A DNA stretch of 10,232 bases from an uncultured beta proteobacterium (GTDB taxonomy: Bacteria > Pseudomonadota > Gammaproteobacteria > Burkholderiales > Burkholderiaceae_C). Positions 1 to 6,031 of the stretch are shown one piece after another (the stretch's first letter is position 1; each line of letters begins with the position of its first letter). The notes under the pieces were generated by a model. The model ran no database searches, was not told where the DNA came from, and was given only the letters and a program-made list of their open reading frames with translations. The stretch is from contig CAIMHL010000236.1 in NCBI GenBank assembly GCA_903840825.1, positions 1-10,232 of the forward strand, read 5' to 3'. The position numbers and the translations under genes were made by a program.

Positions 1-1
1 G

Positions 2-238
2 CAATACCCCACCATGGCCCAGGATGCGCAGCTGGTCTTGCGCTCTTTGGTGTTCAGTGAAAAAGACATGCCCACAGCCGATGGGCGCTGGTTCAAGGTG
101 CGTATCATGCCTTACCGCACCCACGAAAATCGCATAGACGGCATTGTCATTACCTTTGTTGACATCACCTCCAGTAAAAAACTTGAAGCCGAGTTGATCG
201 CTACGCAGGTGCAATTGAAAGCGCTTATGAAAAAATGA
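2..238 (+). CDS. C-terminal end of a PAS-containing chemotaxis signalling protein, probably a CheB/CheR hybrid (5' partial)
   Basis: Only the last 78 codons are in the window; the reading frame is open through the left edge, so the Met codon at 14 is internal rather than the start. The visible part is the second half of a PAS fold: a DGRWFKVRIMPYR strand pair, then IDGIVITFVDIT, followed by a basic/coiled linker (KKLEAELIATQVQLKAL) and a stop. This DGRW-x-RI-x-PYRT...G-x-V-x-TF-x-DIT pattern is characteristic of the PAS domain after the methyltransferase part in CheB-CheR fusion proteins, which combine receptor methylesterase and methyltransferase modules. The methylesterase and methyltransferase domains themselves lie outside the window, so the fusion is inferred. 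The diguanylate cyclase gene follows 22 bp downstream on the same strand, suggesting co-transcription. A PAS-histidine kinase of another type is the main alternative. Confidence 0.7.
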   Translation, partial: QYPTMAQDAQLVLRSLVFSEKDMPTADGRWFKVRIMPYRTHENRIDGIVITFVDITSSKKLEAELIATQVQLKALMKK

Positions 239-260
239 AAATTTAAGGAAGGTCTGTGGG

Positions 261-2111
261 ATGGTGTTTCGAAAAAATCCACTGGAACCTGATGAATTAC
301 GCCATTTGGCGCTGGAGCGCTTACGTGTCAAAGGCGTGGGTCCAACGGCTTTGGACCTTCCCAGTGCCCAGCGCTTGTTTGAAGAGTTGGAGATCCACCA
401 AATTGAGCTGGAGTTGCAAAACGAGCATTTGAGCCATGCCCGCGCCCATCTTGAAGCAGCGCTCAATCAAAGCACTGAACTCTATGACTTCTCCCCGGTG
501 GGAAATTTGCTGCTTGATAGCGAGGGCAGCATTATCAAAGTGAATCTCTCAGGGGCCCAAATGCTGGGCGCCGAGAGGGCGCGTTTACTGGGCCGTAAAT
601 TGGGCCTCTACCTGCCCGAGGCCGAGCGCTTGGTGTTCAACGACTTGCTGAGCCGGTCAAAGTCTGGCGATGATCTTGTGGCGGGCGAGTTGACGCTCTT
701 GAACAGCCACTCGGTTGCTACGCACGTTCAAATTAATATCGCCCCTTTATCGGATGAGTCCGGCTGGCAAATTGTGCTGGTGGATATTTCGGAGCGTCGG
801 CGCATGGAAGCCCAATTGCGCTTGAGCGAGGAGCGTTGGAAGCTTGCACTCGACGCCACGGGTGATGGTGTTTGGGACTGGAATCTGAGCACGGACGCTG
901 TCCTTTTTTCCAAGCGTTTCATCGAGTTGCATGGTGACACCGACATTGAATTTGGCCACCGGAAAGAAGAGTGGTTCGGTCGAATTCACCCCGAGGATAA
1001 GCCTCCTGTGATGGTCGCTATGCAAGCCTGTCTGCTGGGCGAGCGTGCTTTGATCTCTGCCGAGTACCGGGTGCGGTGCAAGGATGGCAGCTGGAAATGG
1101 GTGCTGGCGCGTGGGGCCGTGATCGCGCGCAGCGAGGACCGAAAGCCCTTGCGCATGATTGGAACTTATGTGGATATTTCGAGCCGCAAGGCGGCCGAAG
1201 AGGCTGTGCGGCTGGCAGCAAATTTTCAGCAAGCCGTGTTCGATTCACTGTCAGCCCAAGTGGCTGTATTGGACCGTTTGGGGGTACTCATTCAAACCAA
1301 TCAGGCTTGGCGAACGTATGCGCAGCCCTTTGCGGAGATGGGCACGCAGGCGGGCCTGGGTGAGCCCTATCTTGATGTGTTGCTCCGGTTGACGCAGGGT
1401 GAGCAAGGGGTGGTTCAACGGGCCCGGGACGGGATGGCTTTTGTCTTGGCTGGCGAGATGGCTTCATTTCAACTTCAACAACCCTTCTTTGTCCCTTCGG
1501 ACCAACATTGGTTCAGCATGAAAATAACGCCAGTGCGTGATGTGCAGGAACGTCTATTGGTCAGTCATGAGGATGTTACTAGTTTGAAAGCAGCCGAGTT
1601 GGCCAGCACCAACCTGGCCAATGTGGATGCCTTGACGGGCGCCCTGAGTCGGCTGAATTTCCTGAACTTGGCTGAGCAGGAGTTGCAGCGCTCAACCCGG
1701 TATGGCTTGCCTTTGATGGTGCTGATGATGGACCTGGACCACTTCAAGCAAATCAACGACCGGTTCGGCCATGCAGCTGGCGACGCGGTGTTGAAGCGAT
1801 TTGTCCAAACCGTCTCAGATGTTCTTCGTGAGTCCGACTTGATGGGCCGATTGGGGGGCGAAGAGTTTGCGGTGCTGCTGCCCAACACCATGGTTGAGGG
1901 CGGGCGGGCACTGGCACAGCGCATTATTGACAGCGTACAAAGCAGCCCGGTGCCGGTCAATCATCAGTGGGTGGTCTACACGGTCAGCATTGGTGCGGGT
2001 TGCCTGTCGTCAGAAAACTGCTTCTCCAGCCTGCTGGGTGTGGCCGACATGGCCTTGTACCGCGCTAAAAACGGCGGTCGTAACCGGCTTGAAATCGGCA
2101 TGGGCGATTGA
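261..2111 (+). CDS. Diguanylate cyclase with three PAS domains (PAS-PAS-PAS-GGDEF)
   Basis: A 616-aa soluble sensor that should make cyclic di-GMP from two GTP. Residues 30-70 carry a helical linker with the IHQIELELQNEHL pattern common at the start of PAS sensor proteins. PAS 1 spans about 72-180 (ending VLVDISERR), PAS 2 about 190-312 (PAS_3-like, with YRVRCKDGSWKWV and GTYVDISSRK), and a third, more divergent PAS about 320-445 (ending VSHEDVTSLKAAE). The GGDEF domain fills 455-612: DALTG entry, DLDHFKQIND metal/GTP segment (D491, D493), GGEEF active site at 532-536, and RESD at 523-526, exactly five residues before GGEEF, an intact allosteric I-site. There is no transmembrane segment, so it acts in the cytoplasm. 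The start is supported by AAGGAAGG at 245-252, 8 nt before the ATG. It probably forms an operon with the upstream CheB/CheR-like gene. The ligand sensed is unknown. Confidence 0.93.
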   Translation: MVFRKNPLEPDELRHLALERLRVKGVGPTALDLPSAQRLFEELEIHQIELELQNEHLSHARAHLEAALNQSTELYDFSPVGNLLLDSEGSIIKVNLSGAQMLGAERARLLGRKLGLYLPEAERLVFNDLLSRSKSGDDLVAGELTLLNSHSVATHVQINIAPLSDESGWQIVLVDISERRRMEAQLRLSEERWKLALDATGDGVWDWNLSTDAVLFSKRFIELHGDTDIEFGHRKEEWFGRIHPEDKPPVMVAMQACLLGERALISAEYRVRCKDGSWKWVLARGAVIARSEDRKPLRMIGTYVDISSRKAAEEAVRLAANFQQAVFDSLSAQVAVLDRLGVLIQTNQAWRTYAQPFAEMGTQAGLGEPYLDVLLRLTQGEQGVVQRARDGMAFVLAGEMASFQLQQPFFVPSDQHWFSMKITPVRDVQERLLVSHEDVTSLKAAELASTNLANVDALTGALSRLNFLNLAEQELQRSTRYGLPLMVLMMDLDHFKQINDRFGHAAGDAVLKRFVQTVSDVLRESDLMGRLGGEEFAVLLPNTMVEGGRALAQRIIDSVQSSPVPVNHQWVVYTVSIGAGCLSSENCFSSLLGVADMALYRAKNGGRNRLEIGMGD

Positions 2112-2116
2112 CAAGC

Positions 2117-2578
2117 CTAGTTGCGGATTTGCCAGCTGCCATCGGCTTGCCTGCAAGCGGTCCCGAAGATCTTGTCTTTTTTGCCGCCCACAGAGGCATC
2201 AATGGTGTATTCACGGCAGGGCCCGGCAGGGGTGTCAATGGTGCGGGTAGGAACCAGCGCGTACTCGTTGCCGGAATCTGGATTTCTCCACGCTGTAGAA
2301 ACGCCGGTTCTCACGCTTTCAAGCGCTTGAGCTGCCTTGATTCGGTCTGTTTCTGCCATTGAGCGACCGATGGCGCCGCCAATGGCAGTGCCAGCGAGTG
2401 TGCCCAAAATGATGGCGGTGGTGCGCCCATCGCCCTGGCCTATTTGAGAACCTAGAACCCCGCCCAAAACACCCCCAATCACCAAGCCTGCCTGCTCTTG
2501 TTGCGGCGTGTTGTTGGCACACCCCGCCAACGTGAAGGTGCAGAGAATGGCAACGCTAAAACCTGACAATTGACCCAT
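2117..2578 (-). CDS. Glycine-zipper outer-membrane lipoprotein, 17-kDa surface antigen family
   Basis: A 153-aa predicted lipoprotein. A short hydrophobic signal peptide ends in the lipobox LAGC (Cys20); the following residue is Ala rather than Asp, compatible with outer-membrane sorting. Residues 31-71 form a glycine zipper (G-L-V-I-GG-V-L-GG repeats, then ILGTLAGTAIGGAIG), the 2TM glycine-zipper type seen in SlyB and rickettsial 17-kDa antigens. The C-terminal part (about 95-153) has the surface-antigen pattern W-x-NP-x-SG...CREY...GG-K...GTACRQ-x-DGSW, with two conserved cysteines (121, 142). I chose the ATG at 2578 because AAGGTGG (2590-2584) lies 5 nt upstream; a GTG at 2587 is in frame but falls inside that ribosome site. 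Oddly, the signal peptide n-region has no Lys or Arg with either start. Its probable role is envelope integrity; exact function unknown. Confidence 0.88.
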   Translation of the reverse strand: MGQLSGFSVAILCTFTLAGCANNTPQQEQAGLVIGGVLGGVLGSQIGQGDGRTTAIILGTLAGTAIGGAIGRSMAETDRIKAAQALESVRTGVSTAWRNPDSGNEYALVPTRTIDTPAGPCREYTIDASVGGKKDKIFGTACRQADGSWQIRN

Positions 2579-2583
2579 AAGCC

Positions 2584-2590
2584 CCACCTT
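2584..2590 (-). promoter_or_regulatory. Ribosome binding site deciding the start of the lipoprotein gene
   Basis: AAGGTGG on the minus strand lies 5 nt before the ATG at 2578. It overlaps the alternative GTG at 2587-2585, which would then have no room for its own site. This favours the 153-aa product over the 156-aa one. Confidence 0.6.
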
Positions 2591-2712
2591 TCTGATGGCT
2601 ACTCGAACATGACCCCAAGTTCAATCAATTTTGCGCAGCCAAGCCCCGCTGTCATTGAGAAAACGCACAGGCGGCCAACAAAGCCCCTTCATTTTTCACG
2701 GCACTCACGCAC

Positions 2713-2726
2713 TTGAGAATTCTCAA
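2713..2726. promoter_or_regulatory. 14-bp perfect palindrome, candidate FNR/FixK-like operator upstream of the BON gene
   Basis: The sequence TTGAGAATTCTCAA reads identically on both strands. Its core TTGA-N6-TCAA matches the general FNR/FixK-type dyad; the canonical FNR/ANR box TTGAT-N4-ATCAA has T/A where this site has G/C. The centre (2719.5) is 59.5 bp upstream of the BON start codon. The same TTGAGA-N2-TCTCAA dyad recurs at 5935-5948 between hsp20 and cfa. No convincing -10 hexamer is seen at the expected class II spacing here, so the transcription start is uncertain. Confidence 0.5.
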
Positions 2727-2778
2727 AAAACTTGCGCCCTGCGCTGTCACCATTGATTGCTTCAAATGGAGAAAAAAG

Positions 2779-3015
2779 ATGAGAACAGACGCAGAGTTAA
2801 AAGCCGATTTGATGGAGCGCCTTGACGCCATACCGGCCGTCAATGCCTCGAATATTGATGTCACCGTTGATAACGGCATGGTCACCCTGAGCGGACAGGT
2901 CGACACGCACCAAACCCGGTTTCAGGTGGAGCGAACGGCGCGCCGGGTGTCCGGGATACGCGGTTTGGCGATCCGGGTGCGGCCGGGCCAAGGCTCACCC
3001 AAAAGGCCGCACTGA
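2779..3015 (+). CDS. Small single BON-domain protein
   Basis: A 78-aa protein made almost entirely of one BON domain (residues about 4-68): D-A-E-L-KADLMERL helix, the INV-like strand SNIDVTVDNGMVTLSGQV, then a basic helix (QVERTARRVSGIRGL) and a final strand AIRVRPG. BON domains are thought to bind membranes, phospholipid or other ligands and occur in OsmY-type stress proteins. This copy has no signal peptide and only one BON unit, whereas OsmY has a signal and two, and cytoplasmic relatives in beta- and deltaproteobacteria often have three; it may be a shortened form. The ATG at 2779 is preceded by GGAG (2768-2771) 7 nt upstream; an in-frame TTG at 2713 would lie inside the palindrome and add an unconserved segment. 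It converges on lon with 31 bp between stops. Confidence 0.82.
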   Translation: MRTDAELKADLMERLDAIPAVNASNIDVTVDNGMVTLSGQVDTHQTRFQVERTARRVSGIRGLAIRVRPGQGSPKRPH

Positions 3016-3046
3016 GCCTTTAGCCCCCCTCGTTGGGCCTCAACTG

Positions 3047-5470
3047 TCAGGGGCCGGCGGATTGGATAGCGATTCTGACCGCCTCGCTGACATCATCAAC
3101 GAAGAACAATTGAAGCTGCCTTTGCGCCTCGGGGGGAACTTCCTCCAAGTCTTTCTGGTTGCGCTTGGGCAAGATAACCTGCTCAATGCCCGCCGCCAGC
3201 GCTGCCAGCACCTTTTCCTTAATCCCCCCCACGGGCAAAACCATGCCGCGCAAACTGATCTCGCCCGTCATGGCCACGCGGTTCTTCACCGGCTGGTTCA
3301 TGAACAGCGAGCTCAATGCAATGAACATGGCCACCCCCGCACTCGGGCCGTCTTTAGGAATAGCGCCTGCAGGAACGTGAATGTGGATGTCCGTTTTTTC
3401 AAACAAAGTAGGGTCAATATTCAAAGGGTTAGCGCGTGATTTCACCAAAGTCAGCGCAGCTTGCGCAGACTCCTTCATCACATCGCCCAGCTGCCCCGTC
3501 AGGATGAGGCGGCCATTGCCTACTGTTCTACTGGCCTCAATGAACAAGATGTCGCCCCCTACGGGTGTCCAAGCCAATCCGGTGGCCACGCCCGGCATAC
3601 CGGCGCGCAAAGCGAGTTCGTTCTCGAACTTTGCCGCCCCCAGGATGTCCGCCAAATCTGACGCATCAACATGAATAGCCTCGGTTTCACCCCCGGCAAT
3701 GCGAACCGCTGCATGCCGGCAAACACTGCCCAGTTGTCGTTCCAGATTTCTGACGCCCGCCTCGCGGGTGTAGTCACGAATGAGGGCGGCAATGGCCCCA
3801 TCGGTGATGGTGAGTTGTTGGGCTTGCAGGCCACTGGCCTCCAATTGTCGGGCCACCAAATAGCGCCGGGTAATTTCGCGTTTTTCTTCCTGCGTGTAGC
3901 CCGCCAGATGCAAAACCTCCATGCGGTCGCGCAAGGGGCTGGGGATCGGGTCCAGCACATTGGCCGTGGCTATAAACAGCACCTGGGATAAGTCATAGGG
4001 CACGGCGAGGTAGTTGTCCCTGAAGGTGCTGTTTTGTTCGGGGTCCAGCACTTCGAGCATGGCGGCTGCGGGGTCGCCATGAATGCCGGTACCCAGTTTG
4101 TCAATTTCATCCAACATCATCACGCAGCTGCGCGTGCCCGCTTTTTTCAAGGCCTGAATAATGGTGCCGGGCAGGGCGCCAATATAGGTGCGGCGGTGGC
4201 CCCGAATTTCGGCCTCATCGTGCACACCGCCCAGCGAAACGCGGACAAATTTTCGGCCCATCGCCCGGGCAATGGATTGGCCCAGCGACGTCTTGCCCAC
4301 GCCCGGTGGCCCCACCAGGCAAAGAATAGGCCCATGCCCACTGGGGTTGAGTTTGCGCACTGCCAAAAACTCCAGAATGCGCTGTTTTACCTTGTCCAGC
4401 CCAAAGTGCTCGTCGTCCAATATAGCCTTGGCCTGCGCCATATCGATGGTGTCTTGGTCGCCTATTTTCCAGGGCAGTTCAACCAGCCACTCCAGGTAGG
4501 TGCGCACCATGGCGTATTCAGAGGAGCCGTCGGACATGCGCTCCAGGCGTTTGAGCTCTTTGAAGGCCTGTTGGGCCACCTCTTCAGGCATTTGGGCGGC
4601 TGTAATCTGGTCTTTGAAATCCTGGATGTCGTTGGCGTTGGTGCCCCCGTCTTCTCCCAGTTCCTTCTGGATGGACTTGAGTTGCTCGCGCAATAAAAAC
4701 TCGCGTTCCCGGTGCCCTAGGCTTTCTTTGGTTCGTTTGTCGATGTCTCGTGAAATTTCCAGCACCTCAATGCGCCGGATCAGAATTTCCAGCACCCGGT
4801 CCATTCGGTTCTTGAGGTCGAGCTCTTCCAATAAAGCTTGTTTCTCGGGCGCCTTGAGGTCAAGGTAGCCGGCCACCAAATCGGTCAATAGCCCCGGCGC
4901 TTCAACCGCTTGCAAGCTGCCCAGCATTTCCTGGGGGATCTGGGGGAGTAGTTTCAGCACCTCGACCGCACGCTCTTTTAATCGCAGGAAGCGGGCCTCA
5001 ATCTCTTTGTCTGCACTGAGGGGTAATTCTTCAATTTTTTCAACCCTAGCCACTGTGAATGAATAGCCTTCAAGGTACTGCTCGACCTTGAAGCGTTGCA
5101 TGCCCTGGCAAATAATGTGGTGGGTGCCGTCCGGCGTGGTGACGTAGCGCAGGATGGAGGCCACTGTGCCCATCGGGCTCAAGTCTTCGGCCTTTGGCGC
5201 CTCAACCTCCGTATTTTTTTGGAACACGATACCCACCTGCAGGCCAGCCTTGATGGCGTATTGCGCGGCGGCAATGCTGCTTTCGCGCCCGATGCTGATG
5301 GGCACCAGCACGCCCGGGAACAGCACCATGTTTCGGATCGGAATGACGACCAGTGCCCCCTCTGGCAAATCGCGCACTTCCTCTGGCGATTGGTCTTTCT
5401 TGCCCTCACTGCCCTGTTGATGGGGAGTGGAGGGGCTTTTGCTTTCGCGTGTCATTTTGATTTGTGTCAT
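3047..5470 (-). CDS. lon: ATP-dependent serine protease Lon
   Basis: An 807-aa Lon (LonA type; E. coli Lon has 784), which unfolds and degrades misfolded and regulatory proteins in the cytoplasm as a hexamer. A charged, low-complexity 35-residue N-terminus precedes the LON substrate domain (about 36-230, beginning LPEGALVVIPIRNMVLFPG), followed by a coiled-coil region. The AAA+ module has Walker A GPPGVGKTS at 387-395 and Walker B MMLDEID at 451-457. The protease domain has Ser710 in PKDGPSAG and Lys753 in GGIKEKVLAA; their 43-residue spacing equals that of E. coli S679/K722. The ATG overlaps the hsp20 stop in an ATGA arrangement, so translation is probably coupled; no strong ribosome site of its own is seen. 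There is no clpX beside it, the usual place for housekeeping lon, so it may be a second, stress-type Lon. Confidence 0.96.
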   Translation of the reverse strand: MTQIKMTRESKSPSTPHQQGSEGKKDQSPEEVRDLPEGALVVIPIRNMVLFPGVLVPISIGRESSIAAAQYAIKAGLQVGIVFQKNTEVEAPKAEDLSPMGTVASILRYVTTPDGTHHIICQGMQRFKVEQYLEGYSFTVARVEKIEELPLSADKEIEARFLRLKERAVEVLKLLPQIPQEMLGSLQAVEAPGLLTDLVAGYLDLKAPEKQALLEELDLKNRMDRVLEILIRRIEVLEISRDIDKRTKESLGHREREFLLREQLKSIQKELGEDGGTNANDIQDFKDQITAAQMPEEVAQQAFKELKRLERMSDGSSEYAMVRTYLEWLVELPWKIGDQDTIDMAQAKAILDDEHFGLDKVKQRILEFLAVRKLNPSGHGPILCLVGPPGVGKTSLGQSIARAMGRKFVRVSLGGVHDEAEIRGHRRTYIGALPGTIIQALKKAGTRSCVMMLDEIDKLGTGIHGDPAAAMLEVLDPEQNSTFRDNYLAVPYDLSQVLFIATANVLDPIPSPLRDRMEVLHLAGYTQEEKREITRRYLVARQLEASGLQAQQLTITDGAIAALIRDYTREAGVRNLERQLGSVCRHAAVRIAGGETEAIHVDASDLADILGAAKFENELALRAGMPGVATGLAWTPVGGDILFIEASRTVGNGRLILTGQLGDVMKESAQAALTLVKSRANPLNIDPTLFEKTDIHIHVPAGAIPKDGPSAGVAMFIALSSLFMNQPVKNRVAMTGEISLRGMVLPVGGIKEKVLAALAAGIEQVILPKRNQKDLEEVPPEAQRQLQLFFVDDVSEAVRIAIQSAGP

Positions 5471-5871
5471 TTCAGGCGATCAAGGGTGAGTTTCAAACAA
5501 CCGTTTTCCAGCACCATGTCATTGAATTTGAAGGTGCCATAGGGCAGGAGAATGCGCCGTGAAAAACGTCCGTAGGGAATCTCCATTCGCAAAATAGCCC
5601 CTTCACCCAAGCGGGCCCCGAAAGAGCGTTCACCTGCGATGAAAATGGATTGCTCGTCCAAGGTCACCTCCAGTTTGTCCGGCGTGACACCTGGCAGCGC
5701 AACGATCAGCCCGATCTCCCGGTCATTGACCACCATGTCGACCGGGGGCTCCCAATGTGGGGAGCTTGCTACCGCACCCAATACAAAAAATTGTCTTTGA
5801 AGTCGCTCTGCTGACTGGATGAGCTCAATGGCCTCAGCCAGCATCCATGCGCTCGTATCCGGGTGTCGCAT
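5467..5871 (-). CDS. Small heat-shock protein, Hsp20/alpha-crystallin family
   Basis: A 134-aa ATP-independent holdase chaperone that should bind unfolding proteins in the cytoplasm. A short helical N-terminal arm (1-40) precedes the alpha-crystallin domain (about 41-132): WEPPVDMVVND entry, the ALPGVTPDKLEVTL segment (58-71), an IFIAGER strand, a FSRRILLP strand, and the closing ENGCLKLTL strand. The chain stops immediately after the domain (LTLDRLK), so the C-terminal I-x-I/V tail that normally docks between dimers is missing. The ATG has a good site, AAGGGA (5884-5879), 7 nt upstream. The stop overlaps the lon start (ATGA), linking a chaperone to a protease in one transcript. The probable promoter and operator lie at 5907-5950. 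Family assignment is secure; physical partnership with Lon is inference. Confidence 0.93.
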   Translation of the reverse strand: MRHPDTSAWMLAEAIELIQSAERLQRQFFVLGAVASSPHWEPPVDMVVNDREIGLIVALPGVTPDKLEVTLDEQSIFIAGERSFGARLGEGAILRMEIPYGRFSRRILLPYGTFKFNDMVLENGCLKLTLDRLK

Positions 5872-5906
5872 TGCTAGTTCCCTTGTCTGACATTTGTTTG
5901 AATTTC

Positions 5907-5912
5907 ATGTTA
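5907..5912 (-). promoter_or_regulatory. Candidate -10 box of the hsp20-lon operon
   Basis: TAACAT on the minus strand matches the -10 consensus TATAAT at 4 of 6 positions, including the key second A and last T. It predicts a start of transcription near 5900, giving a leader of about 29 nt. That start is 41.5 bp from the centre of the palindrome at 5933-5950, the class II position of CRP/FNR activators. I see no good -35 hexamer, as expected for an activator-dependent promoter, and no sigma-32-type CCCCAT-like -10. Confidence 0.45.
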
Positions 5913-5932
5913 GGGGGGCGCTCGAGTTGCTT

Positions 5933-5950
5933 GGTTGAGAAATCTCAACC
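5933..5950. promoter_or_regulatory. Inverted repeat, candidate shared FNR/FixK-like operator for hsp20-lon and cfa
   Basis: The arms GGTTGAGA and TCTCAACC are perfect reverse complements separated by AA. The inner part TTGAGA-N2-TCTCAA is identical in its 12 defined bases to the palindrome upstream of the BON gene (2713-2726). It contains the TTGA-N6-TCAA core of FNR/FixK-type sites. Located between the divergent hsp20 and cfa genes, it could act on both. Toward cfa, the -10 expected from the same spacing is GACTAT (5971-5976), weak but with A and T at the key positions. Confidence 0.55.
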
Positions 5951-5960
5951 CTGTCAGGGT
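5948..5960. promoter_or_regulatory. Second inverted repeat overlapping the first, possible repressor site before cfa
   Basis: ACCCTG-T-CAGGGT is a perfect 6-bp inverted repeat with a single central base. It shares three bases with the end of the 5933-5950 repeat and would fall between the activator site and the -10 of cfa, where a bound protein would block RNA polymerase. The binding protein is unknown, and a single short repeat could be chance. Confidence 0.3.
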
Positions 5961-6031
5961 CCTCTGGTTTGACTATGTCGATAACGGTCAACAGGGCGCA
6001 AAGCCTAAAAACGGGCGTGGAGATGCAAAGT

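Noticed and set aside
747..1232. A 161-codon minus-strand frame inside the diguanylate cyclase gene
   Set aside because: The opposite strand encodes well-recognised PAS domains; this frame has no domain features.
2713..2778. An upstream TTG start that would lengthen the BON protein by 22 residues
   Set aside because: The TTG is part of the palindrome, has no ribosome site, and adds residues unlike BON proteins, whereas ATG 2779 has GGAG at a good distance.
3016..3046. A possible bidirectional terminator between the BON gene and lon
   Set aside because: Short C-rich and G-rich tracts (AGCCCCCC, TTGGGCCT) give only a weak, imperfect stem, and no T-run follows on either strand.
4034..4696. A 220-codon open frame on the + strand, opposite lon
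   Set aside because: It lies wholly inside lon on the other strand, has no recognisable domain or ribosome site, and its His/Gln/Gly-rich composition is what the antisense of GC-rich coding sequence gives.
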